In this document: piece by piece, positions 8,496-14,760 of the stretch
How the letters are laid out: each line of letters starts with the position of its first letter
Numbering within the stretch: the stretch's first letter is position 1
From: JBGSUZ01 sp043770095
Lineage (GTDB): Bacteria > Bacillota > Clostridia > Peptostreptococcales > Acidaminobacteraceae
Assembly (NCBI GenBank): GCA_043770095.1
Contig: JAYVIR010000123.1
Location: 1-22,661 of the forward strand
Length of the DNA stretch: 22,661 bases
Reading direction: 5' to 3'
Translations under genes and position numbers: made by a program
The notes under the pieces: model-generated
The model's database searches: none
What the model was told of the DNA's origin: nothing
Seen by the model: the letters and a program-made list of their open reading frames with translations, nothing else

Positions 8496-9038
8496 ATGGC
8501 AAAACAAAGAACAATGAGAATTTCGGAAGAAATTAAAAAAATAGTAAGTCATTTGATCATGTTTAATATGAAAGATCCTAGAGTTTCTAAAATGACAAGT
8601 GTTGTTTCTGTAGACACTACAAATGACCTTACGTATGCTAATATTTATATTAGCGTTTATGACCCAAAAGCTGATCCTTTAAAGACGCTTGAAGGTCTCA
8701 ACAGTGCCAAAGGCTTTATTCGTAAAGAAATTGGTCGAGAGTTAAATCTTCGAATCACACCCGTTCCAATATTCAAACTAGATCGGTCTATTGAAAATGG
8801 CATGCATATTAATCAATTGCTAAAAGATGTAGGCGCAGATGTGCTTTTGGAAGCGGAAAGACTTGAAAATCTTGAGAATCTTGAAAAACTTAAAAATCTT
8901 GATGGCGACGATATCGGATACGATAACGACGATGAAGCAGATGATTATGATGATGAAGACGAAGATGATTTCAATGACGAAGATGAAGACGACATTGATG
9001 ATGAAAACGAGGATGAAGACGAAGATGAGGACAAATAG
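8496..9038 (+). CDS. rbfA: Ribosome-binding factor A with acidic C-terminal tail
   Basis: Assists maturation of the 16S rRNA 5' end and 30S assembly. Residues 1 to about 118 are a standard RbfA with a KH-like fold: RISEEIKKIVSHLI at the N-terminus, KDPRV, TYANIYISVY, GFIRKEIGRELNLRITPVPIFKLDRSIENGMHI. The usual family length is about 115-130, whereas this protein has 180 residues. The extra C-terminal segment begins as a short Leu/Asn/Glu/Lys repeat (LENLENLEKLKNL) and becomes almost pure Asp/Glu. ATG 8496 is preceded by GAAGGTGG. The gene starts 37 bases after infB and its 3' end overlaps nrnA. B. subtilis has ylxP between infB and rbfA; here there is none. Confidence 0.95.
   Translation: MAKQRTMRISEEIKKIVSHLIMFNMKDPRVSKMTSVVSVDTTNDLTYANIYISVYDPKADPLKTLEGLNSAKGFIRKEIGRELNLRITPVPIFKLDRSIENGMHINQLLKDVGADVLLEAERLENLENLEKLKNLDGDDIGYDNDDEADDYDDEDEDDFNDEDEDDIDDENEDEDEDEDK
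8952..9028 (+). repeat. Direct repeat in the rbfA acidic-tail coding DNA
   Basis: The 17-base string GATGAAGACGAAGATGA occurs at 8952-8968 and again at 9012-9028, exactly 60 bases apart, within a longer stretch of GAT/GAA/GAC codons. The spacing is a multiple of three, so slippage between copies would keep the rbfA frame. The second copy contains the probable nrnA start codon (9025). Confidence 0.85.
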
Positions 9039-10023
9039 GGACTTAATAAAATCACTATTTACCCTACCTTTTGATTTTAAACAGTGGGAGCGCATGGTTG
9101 TGCTCCCACACATTCATCCAGATGGGGATACAATAGGATCAAGTATTGCACTTTATCATTTTTTAAAAACATTGGGACTGGAGACGATCATCGTGAATAA
9201 CGATACGATTCCGGTCAGTTTGCGTTTTTTGACCTCAGAAGGTTTTGCTACCAGTGAAGCGTTTGAGGCTTTAGGCTGGGAAGCTGGCAGTTATGCCGTT
9301 ATTGTAGTGGATGGCAGCGATTTAACAAGAGTAAATGATCGTATAGAAATTTATGAAAAAGCTGCTTTCAGTCTTTGTATTGACCACCATATTACAAATG
9401 AAAAATTTGCAGATTTAACTTGGATTGAGCCAACTGCTTCATCAACCGGTGAATTGGTTTATGAGTTGATAATGGCAAATGGCGTAGAAGTGACGAGTAC
9501 TATGGCAAGGGCGCTTTATGTGGCAATTTCTACAGATACGGGTAGTTTTAAATATGACAATACATCTGCAAACACGCTTAGAGTGGTAGCAGATCTCATA
9601 GATACGGATTTTGATGTTCAAGAGGTAATTGTTGAGGTTTATCAGAACAAAGATGTCGATCAAGTAAGGCTTTTACAAATAGCGCTCAATCATTTGACGC
9701 TTCATCAAGGTGGCAAAATTGGCATTTCTTATATAGAAATGCGTGATGTTGTATCTGCGCAGATTGAAAACTACGACACAGATGGCATCTGTGAAGCTAT
9801 ACGAGATATTTCAGGACTAGAAGTTGCAATCTTCTTAAGAGAAATTAAGCCTCAGATTTTTAAAGTCAGCTCTAGATCAAAACATCAATTTGATGTTGCT
9901 GAGTTAAGCATGAATTTTGGCGGTGGCGGTCATAAAAAAGCAGCTGGGTTCACAATGGAAATGCCACTTGAAGAAGCACTTGAGGCCATATTAAATTGTT
10001 TAAAAAGCAAGGTGAGCGAATGA
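9025..10023 (+). CDS. nrnA: DHH-family oligoribonuclease/pAp phosphatase NrnA
   Basis: DHH/DHHA1 phosphoesterase that degrades short RNA oligonucleotides and, in many members, 3'-phosphoadenosine 5'-phosphate. With ATG 9025 the protein has 332 residues, near the 313 of B. subtilis NrnA. Metal-binding motifs are intact: HIHPDGD (D33, D35), VVDGSD (D95), the DHH triad IDHH (119-121) and STDTGS (D170). The C-terminal DHHA1 domain carries GGGGHKKAAGF. It overlaps the 3' end of rbfA by 14 bases and its stop overlaps the truB start (ATGA). The start is uncertain: the frame is open further upstream through the rbfA acidic-tail DNA with many ATGs, but a start there would add only Met/Lys/Thr-rich low-complexity sequence. 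Confidence 0.9.
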   Translation: MRTNRDLIKSLFTLPFDFKQWERMVVLPHIHPDGDTIGSSIALYHFLKTLGLETIIVNNDTIPVSLRFLTSEGFATSEAFEALGWEAGSYAVIVVDGSDLTRVNDRIEIYEKAAFSLCIDHHITNEKFADLTWIEPTASSTGELVYELIMANGVEVTSTMARALYVAISTDTGSFKYDNTSANTLRVVADLIDTDFDVQEVIVEVYQNKDVDQVRLLQIALNHLTLHQGGKIGISYIEMRDVVSAQIENYDTDGICEAIRDISGLEVAIFLREIKPQIFKVSSRSKHQFDVAELSMNFGGGGHKKAAGFTMEMPLEEALEAILNCLKSKVSE

Positions 10024-10922
10024 ACGGCATTATAAACGTATTAAAGCCAACCGATATGACCTCTCATGATGTGGTCAGTGTTCTTAGAAGACTGCTCCAT
10101 TTTAAGAAAATTGGGCATACAGGCACGCTAGATCCGATGGCTGTTGGGGTATTGCCGATTTGTGTTGGTCGAGCAACTAAAGTGGTAGAACATTTGACAA
10201 ATGATCAAAAAACGTATCGCTGTGAGATTAAATTTGGTGAGTCAACAGATACCCAAGATCGATGGGGGAAGGTACTTCAAAGTTCTAGTCTTAGACCTAC
10301 GCTAGAAGAAGTTGAAGCCATATTGCCTTTTTTCACAGGTGAGATTGATCAGGTTCCGCCTATGTACAGCGCCCTAAAAGTAGATGGAAAAAAACTTGTA
10401 GATTTAGCCAGAGAAGGCATTACCATCGAAAGAAAAGCAAGAAAGCAGTTTATTCATGAACTTAAAATTATCAGAGTGTTACCTGAGGGGCTTTGCATTG
10501 ATGTAACGTGTTCTAAAGGAACCTATGTCAGAACCATTTGTCACGATATAGGCGAAAAATTAGGCTGCTACGCGCATATGACTAATTTGATTCGTATGCA
10601 AAGTGGTATTTTTAAAATTGAGGATGCTCTGACACTCGAAGAGGTTAATCAATTTGTCGAATCGGGAAGAGTGGATGAAATCCTTCAGGGTCTAGATACA
10701 CCTTTTAAAGAACTAGAATCTTGTTATATTTCGAAATTTGTGTTAGATAAGCTTTTAAACGGGATTAAAATAGATTTAAGTAATTTTTTAAGCGAAAAGC
10801 CGAAAGAAGATGCTTTAATTAGGTTATATTGTGGGAAAGATTTTATAGGGATAGGTTTTTTCAATGTGTTATTAGGAAATCTTTCACTGGAAAAACGTCT
10901 CTATAATGGTGATGACATATGA
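10020..10922 (+). CDS. truB: tRNA pseudouridine(55) synthase TruB
   Basis: Makes pseudouridine 55 in the T-loop of tRNAs. 300 residues, normal length. The N-terminus GIINVLKPTDMTSHDVV and the catalytic block GHTGTLDPMAVGVLP are typical, with the catalytic aspartate at D38. Further conserved parts are the YRCEIKFGESTDTQD and PPMYSALKVDGKKL segments and CSKGTYVRTICHDIG. ATG 10020 overlaps the nrnA stop as ATGA and has AAGGTGAG (10009-10016) just upstream; an upstream in-frame ATG at 9996 lies inside nrnA and is rejected. The stop overlaps the ribF start in the same way, so nrnA-truB-ribF is a chain of coupled genes. Confidence 0.96.
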   Translation: MNGIINVLKPTDMTSHDVVSVLRRLLHFKKIGHTGTLDPMAVGVLPICVGRATKVVEHLTNDQKTYRCEIKFGESTDTQDRWGKVLQSSSLRPTLEEVEAILPFFTGEIDQVPPMYSALKVDGKKLVDLAREGITIERKARKQFIHELKIIRVLPEGLCIDVTCSKGTYVRTICHDIGEKLGCYAHMTNLIRMQSGIFKIEDALTLEEVNQFVESGRVDEILQGLDTPFKELESCYISKFVLDKLLNGIKIDLSNFLSEKPKEDALIRLYCGKDFIGIGFFNVLLGNLSLEKRLYNGDDI

Positions 10923-11884
10923 AAACTCTTTATGAATTAGAGACATTGGCAAAACTGAAGGAACCAATAGGGATTGCGCTAGGAACTTTCGACGGACTGC
11001 ACATAGGCCATCAGAAGGTCATTGGAGATCTTGTGGCAAGTTGTAAGGCTAACGGTTATAAAAGTGTCGTATATACTTTTAGCAACCACCCTCGCGAACT
11101 TACCCGCAATGGGCATAAGGTGCCCAAGCTAATCAACAATGAAGATAAAGAAAAATTTATCGAAGAAACCGGAGCAGACTATTTACTTATGATTCCGTTT
11201 GATGAGAAGTTTATGAAAACGGATGCGGAGTCGTTTGTAAAAAAATATTTAATGGATGGCATGAATGTAAAACTAGTGGCGGTGGGGTTTGACTATCGAT
11301 TTGGAAAAGGCGCTGAAGGCGACGTAGATTTGCTTAAAAAACTTGCGCCTAAGTATGGTTATGAAATGATCGTGACGTCTCCTGTTTCACTAGCTGGTCA
11401 TAAAATTAGCAGTTCTGAAATAAGAGATAAAATCAAGCATGGCAACATGGAAGTGGCAAGACTCATGCTAGGCAGACCATTTAGTGTGACGGGTGAAGTT
11501 ATTAAAGGTAAGCAAGTGGGCCGCCAGTTAGGCTTTCCGACCGCTAATATTGTAACGACGCCTCATATGAATTTGATTAAACCTGGTGTTTATGTCAGCT
11601 ATACGCAACTAGGCAATCGTTTATATCCAAGTTTATGCAACGTCGGATTTAACCCAACGTTTCAGCAAGTGGAATTAAATATTGAAAGCTATTTACTGGA
11701 TTTTGACGAAGATATCTATGGCGAAGTTATTCGTATTTTCTTCATTGCTCATATTAGAAATGAAGAAAAATTTAATTCGTTAGAAGATTTGATTATTCGG
11801 ATGAATGGTGACTTAGCTTATGCCCAAAGTGACTATTTTGACAAGTTTACTTCAGAGGATTTTCAAATCCGATTGACTGAATAA
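10919..11884 (+). CDS. ribF: Bifunctional riboflavin kinase/FMN adenylyltransferase
   Basis: Converts riboflavin to FMN and then FAD. 321 residues, normal for the bifunctional bacterial enzyme. The N-terminal nucleotidyltransferase half contains GTFDGLHIGH (residues 22-31, the HxGH-type nucleotide site) and the ISSSEIRDKI motif near the end of the module. The C-terminal riboflavin kinase half contains GRQLGFPTANI with the PTAN motif, and GVYVSY. The ATG start overlaps the truB stop (ATGA). The truB-ribF-rpsO order is widespread in Firmicutes. The 3' end of the gene carries the -35 box of the rpsO promoter. No FMN riboswitch is visible. Confidence 0.96.
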   Translation: MKTLYELETLAKLKEPIGIALGTFDGLHIGHQKVIGDLVASCKANGYKSVVYTFSNHPRELTRNGHKVPKLINNEDKEKFIEETGADYLLMIPFDEKFMKTDAESFVKKYLMDGMNVKLVAVGFDYRFGKGAEGDVDLLKKLAPKYGYEMIVTSPVSLAGHKISSSEIRDKIKHGNMEVARLMLGRPFSVTGEVIKGKQVGRQLGFPTANIVTTPHMNLIKPGVYVSYTQLGNRLYPSLCNVGFNPTFQQVELNIESYLLDFDEDIYGEVIRIFFIAHIRNEEKFNSLEDLIIRMNGDLAYAQSDYFDKFTSEDFQIRLTE

Positions 11885-11901
11885 GTAGTTTGTTGTATAA
11901 T
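11873..11901 (+). promoter_or_regulatory. Probable sigma-A promoter for rpsO
   Basis: TTGACT (11873-11878) and TATAAT (11896-11901) are separated by exactly 17 bp, close to the consensus. The -35 lies inside the last codons of ribF. The predicted transcript has a leader of about 78 bases before rpsO, long enough to hold a regulatory structure. It lets ribosomal protein S15 be made at higher level than the upstream operon. Confidence 0.8.
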
Positions 11902-11985
11902 AACTGTGCTAACCTTAGACTATGTTTATCGACACACCGACGATTTACTTGGATTAAGGGGATACTATATGGAGGTGTAAAACAC

Positions 11986-12249
11986 ATGACTAAAGAACAG
12001 AAATTACAAATCATTACAGATTACAAAACACACGAAGGCGACACAGGTTCTCCTGAAGTGCAAGTTGCATTATTAACGTTCAGAATTAACGAACTTAATG
12101 AGCATCTTAAAATGCACAAAAAAGATCACCATTCAAGAAGAGGTCTTCTTAAAATGGTTGGTCAAAGAAGAAGCTTGGTTAATTACTTGAGAGAGAATAA
12201 TATTGAAAGATATAGAACACTCATTAGTAGATTAAACCTAAGAAAATAA
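11986..12249 (+). CDS. rpsO: 30S ribosomal protein S15
   Basis: Primary 16S rRNA-binding protein of the small-subunit platform. 87 residues, normal length (88-89 in most bacteria). The conserved segments are all present: HEGDTGSPEVQVALLT, LNEHLKMHKKDHHSRRGLL and the C-terminal RRSLVNYLRENNIERYRTLI. ATG 11986 has an ideal GGAGGTG (11971-11977) 8 bases upstream; the same frame is open further upstream but has no family similarity. It has its own promoter and is closed by a short strong terminator, so it is largely a single-gene unit. Some readthrough into pnp is likely, as in the E. coli rpsO-pnp pair (inference). Confidence 0.97.
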   Translation: MTKEQKLQIITDYKTHEGDTGSPEVQVALLTFRINELNEHLKMHKKDHHSRRGLLKMVGQRRSLVNYLRENNIERYRTLISRLNLRK

Positions 12250-12253
12250 TATG

Positions 12254-12282
12254 AGCGGGCTTTGCCCGCTTTATTACGTTTT
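12254..12282 (+). terminator. Rho-independent terminator after rpsO
   Basis: AGCGGGC (12254-12260), loop TTT, GCCCGCT (12264-12270), followed by the T-rich tail TTATTACGTTTT. The stem is compact and GC-rich, starting 5 bases after the rpsO stop. The T-tract is interrupted by ACG, so termination may be incomplete and allow some readthrough into pnp. Confidence 0.8.
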
Positions 12283-12286
12283 AATG

Positions 12287-12319
12287 TATATAAGTTGAAT
12301 CTTTAATTCAACTTATATA
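12287..12319 (+). repeat. Perfect 14-bp inverted repeat upstream of pnp
   Basis: TATATAAGTTGAAT (12287-12300) and ATTCAACTTATATA (12306-12319) are exact reverse complements around the 5-base loop CTTTA. No T-tract follows, so it is not a normal rightward terminator. The right arm overlaps a TATAAT (12316-12321) that could be the pnp -10 box, so the repeat could be an operator on DNA or a hairpin on readthrough RNA from rpsO. Confidence 0.9.
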
Positions 12320-12321
12320 AT
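12295..12321 (+). promoter_or_regulatory. Possible pnp promoter overlapping the inverted repeat
   Basis: A perfect -10 TATAAT (12316-12321) has TTGAAT (12295-12300) upstream at a 15-bp spacing, shorter than the ideal 17, so the promoter would be suboptimal. Both boxes lie in the arms of the inverted repeat. A start near 12328 would place the 5' end of the RNA at the base of the leader rod described next. Confidence 0.4.
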
Positions 12322-12322
12322 T

Positions 12323-12429
12323 GGCAATAGCGGATTTGAAGTTTATTATCTTGTCCTACTTCCTGTGAATGGTGAAGAAGGTGTTTTCACGTTTAGAGAA
12401 AGTAGGATAAATTTCGAATCACTATAGCC
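12323..12429 (+). promoter_or_regulatory. Long imperfect stem-loop in the pnp leader
   Basis: GAUUUGAAGUUUAU (12333-12346) pairs along all 14 bases with AUAAAUUUCGAAUC (12407-12420), with two G-U wobbles. After an 8-base bulge, CCUACUU (12355-12361) pairs with AAGUAGG (12400-12406). The tip can close as GUGAA (12372-12376) with UUCAC (12386-12390). Outside, AUAG (12327-12330) pairs with CUAU (12422-12425), and GGC (12323-12325) with GCC (12427-12429). The rod ends 11 bases before the pnp Shine-Dalgarno. A double-stranded pnp leader cut by RNase III is the basis of PNPase autoregulation in E. coli; the same role here is inference. Confidence 0.7.
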
Positions 12430-12454
12430 ATACAAAAAATAAGGAGGGTTTTGA

Positions 12455-14554
12455 ATGGAAGGCGAAAGAAATATTAAGCATTACGAATTAGACCTTGCTG
12501 GCAGAGCACTTAAAGTTGAAATTGGAAAAGTTGCCAATTTAGCTAACGGTTCAGCAATGCTCAGTTATGGAGAGACTTTTGTACTTTGTACAGCGGTTGG
12601 AAGCAAAAAAGCTAAAGAGGGCATTGATTTCTTCCCACTTAGCTGTGATTATGAAGAAAAAATGTATGCAGTTGGTAAAATACCGGGTGGATACATTAAA
12701 AGAGAAGGCAGACCTTCAGAAAAAGCTACATTAACGTCAAGATTGATCGATAGACCAATTCGTCCTTTGTTCCCAGAAGGTTACAAAAACGAAGTGCAAA
12801 TCACAACAACTGTTATGTCAGTTGATCAAGACAATCAAGCAGATATTGTTGCAATGATCGGATCTTCAATTGCACTTTCAATCTCAGATATTCCGTTTGA
12901 TGGTCCTACAGGTTCTGTAACTGTTGGTTACATAGATGGTGAGTATGTCATCAATCCAACAACAGAGCAAAGAGAAAAATCTTTACTTAGCTTAATCGTT
13001 TCTGGTACTAAAGATGCGGTCACTATGGTTGAAGCAGGAGCAGATATTCTTTCAGAAGAAGTTGTTCTTGGCGCAATCATGAGAGGTCATGATGAAATTA
13101 AGCGTATTGTTGCTTTCATCGAAGGCATCGTTGCTGAAATTGGCAAAGAAAAAATGCCAGTGATTGCAGAAACCGTTAATGAAGAGCAAGTTGCTGATTT
13201 AACAGCGTTTATTTCTGATAGAATTAACAAAGCGGTTAGAATCAATGAAAAAGCAGATCGTAATGCTGCTCTTGACGTCATTAAAGACGACATGCAAGCT
13301 GAATTTAGCGAAAAATATCCTAACACTAAAAACTTTATGTCTGGATTCTTTAAAGAAATCGAAAAAGTACATGTTAGAAAAATGATTACTTTTGAAGAAA
13401 TTAGACCTGATGGCAGAAAAATAGATGAAATCAGACCAATTGATTGTGAAGTTGGATTATTACCAAGAACTCATGGTTCTGGCCTCTTTACACGTGGTTT
13501 GACTCAAGCTTTAACCATTACAACTTTAGGCGCGCTTGGCGAAGCTCAAAGATTAGATGGCATTAGCATGGAAACAACTAAGCGTTATATGCACCATTAT
13601 AACTTCCCTCCATTCTCTGTTGGTGAAACTGGTATGACTAGAACTAACCGTAGAGCAATTGGACATGGCGCATTGGGCGAAAGAGCATTGCTTCCTGTTC
13701 TTCCAAGTGAAGACGATTTCCCATACACAATTCGTATGGTTTCTGAAGTTTTAACTTGTAATGGTTCTAGCTCACAAGCAAGTATCTGTGGTTCAACACT
13801 TTCATTGTTAGATGCAGGCGTTCCGATCACTGATATGGTTGCTGGTATCGCAATGGGTCTTATCAAAGAAGACGACAGCGTGGCAATCCTTTCTGATATC
13901 CAAGGTATGGAAGATGCGCTCGGAGATATGGACTTTAAAGTTGCTGGTACTAAAGAAGGTATTACAGCGCTTCAAATGGACATTAAAGTTAAAGGCCTTA
14001 GCAGAGAAATTATGGAGCGTGCACTTGAGCAAGCAAGAGTGGGCAGACTTCATATCTTAGAAAAAATGAAGGCGTGCATTGATGTTCCTAGAAAAGAAAT
14101 GTCATTATACGCACCTCGCGTATTCAAACTCAACATCAGCCCTGATAAAATCAGAGAAATCATTGGCCCAGGCGGTAAGGTCATCACAAGAATTTGTGCT
14201 GATCATAACGTTAAAATTGACATTGATGATACTGGTCGTGTCCTCATTACAGCAAATGATGGTGTTGGCGGCAATAACGCGCTTAAAGAAATTCAAGGCA
14301 TCGTTAAGGAAATTGAAATTGGCGAAATTTACAATGCTAAAGTTGTGAGAATCATGACATTTGGTGCTTTCGTTGAATTGCTTCCTGGTAAAGAAGCGCT
14401 TTGTCATATCTCACAATTGTCAAAAGAAAGACTTAAGACAGTTGAGGAAGCTTTCAAAGTGGGCGATGAATTGATGGTTAAAGTTATTGAAATTGATGCT
14501 CAAAAACGTGTCAATGTATCTAGAAAAGTGCTCTTAGGAGACGAAAACAAATAA
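12455..14554 (+). CDS. pnp: Polyribonucleotide nucleotidyltransferase (PNPase)
   Basis: Phosphorolytic 3'-5' exoribonuclease of mRNA decay, acting as a trimer. 699 residues, normal length (about 700). Order: first RNase PH domain (residues about 10-145, with IPGGYIKREGRPSEKATLTSR), an alpha-helical domain, a second RNase PH domain (about 320-540, with RPDGRKIDEIRPI, PPFSVGETG, and the phosphate/catalytic region DIQGMEDALGDMDFKVAGT), a KH domain (about 555-615, REIIGPGGKVI), and an S1 domain (about 620-690, GEIYNAKVVRIMTFGAFVEL). ATG 12455 has AAGGAGGG (12441-12447) upstream. The leader is highly structured and the gene is closed by a strong terminator, so it forms its own unit next to rpsO, as in many bacteria. 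Confidence 0.97.
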   Translation: MEGERNIKHYELDLAGRALKVEIGKVANLANGSAMLSYGETFVLCTAVGSKKAKEGIDFFPLSCDYEEKMYAVGKIPGGYIKREGRPSEKATLTSRLIDRPIRPLFPEGYKNEVQITTTVMSVDQDNQADIVAMIGSSIALSISDIPFDGPTGSVTVGYIDGEYVINPTTEQREKSLLSLIVSGTKDAVTMVEAGADILSEEVVLGAIMRGHDEIKRIVAFIEGIVAEIGKEKMPVIAETVNEEQVADLTAFISDRINKAVRINEKADRNAALDVIKDDMQAEFSEKYPNTKNFMSGFFKEIEKVHVRKMITFEEIRPDGRKIDEIRPIDCEVGLLPRTHGSGLFTRGLTQALTITTLGALGEAQRLDGISMETTKRYMHHYNFPPFSVGETGMTRTNRRAIGHGALGERALLPVLPSEDDFPYTIRMVSEVLTCNGSSSQASICGSTLSLLDAGVPITDMVAGIAMGLIKEDDSVAILSDIQGMEDALGDMDFKVAGTKEGITALQMDIKVKGLSREIMERALEQARVGRLHILEKMKACIDVPRKEMSLYAPRVFKLNISPDKIREIIGPGGKVITRICADHNVKIDIDDTGRVLITANDGVGGNNALKEIQGIVKEIEIGEIYNAKVVRIMTFGAFVELLPGKEALCHISQLSKERLKTVEEAFKVGDELMVKVIEIDAQKRVNVSRKVLLGDENK

Positions 14555-14571
14555 TTAGAATAACATGATAC

Positions 14572-14594
14572 AAGTTGGATTTAAGATTCAGCTT
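14572..14594 (+). repeat. Hairpin after pnp resembling the one before it
   Basis: AAGTTGGAT (14572-14580), loop TTAAG, ATTCAGCTT (14586-14594). As RNA all nine positions pair, two of them as G-U wobbles. It has the same arm and loop size as, and 17 of 23 bases in common with, the core of the inverted repeat before pnp (12293-12315). No T-tract follows; the true terminator comes directly after. Confidence 0.7.
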
Positions 14595-14598
14595 ACTA

Positions 14599-14633
14599 AC
14601 GAGAGAATCCAGTTTGGATTCTCTCGTGTTTTT
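14599..14633 (+). terminator. Strong rho-independent terminator after pnp
   Basis: ACGAGAGAATCCA (14599-14611) pairs perfectly over 13 bp with TGGATTCTCTCGT (14615-14627) around the loop GTT, followed by G and TTTTT (14629-14633). This is the clearest terminator in the window and separates pnp from the next unit, which has its own promoter. Confidence 0.9.
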
Positions 14634-14697
14634 GTAAGTAAACAAGTTGCTATTGATAGAGGGTTATTTGTATTTTGATATCAATATAGCTTGCAGG

Positions 14698-14726
14698 TTG
14701 TTTTCACGGCTTTAGTTCAGTATAAT
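14698..14726 (+). promoter_or_regulatory. Probable promoter for the M16 peptidase-dut-aspartokinase unit
   Basis: TTGTTT (14698-14703) and a perfect TATAAT (14721-14726) are separated by 17 bp. It lies between the pnp terminator and the next gene, giving a leader of about 28 bases. A small palindrome, TTGATATCAA (14675-14684), lies just upstream and could be a binding site, but that is speculative. Confidence 0.7.
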
Positions 14727-14760
14727 AGACTTATAACATATTATTTTATACGAGGTGCCT

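Noticed and set aside
9996..10019. Upstream in-frame ATG for truB giving eight extra residues
   Set aside because: Lies inside nrnA without a ribosome site; the ATGA overlap start at 10020 has a clear Shine-Dalgarno and the family N-terminus.
11890..11985. N-terminal extension of rpsO by 32 residues
   Set aside because: Covers the promoter -10 and leader; S15 starts at 11986 with an ideal ribosome site and normal length.
14105..14407. Minus-strand open frame inside pnp
   Set aside because: Opposite the conserved KH and S1 coding region; composition artefact (Phe/Asn-rich).
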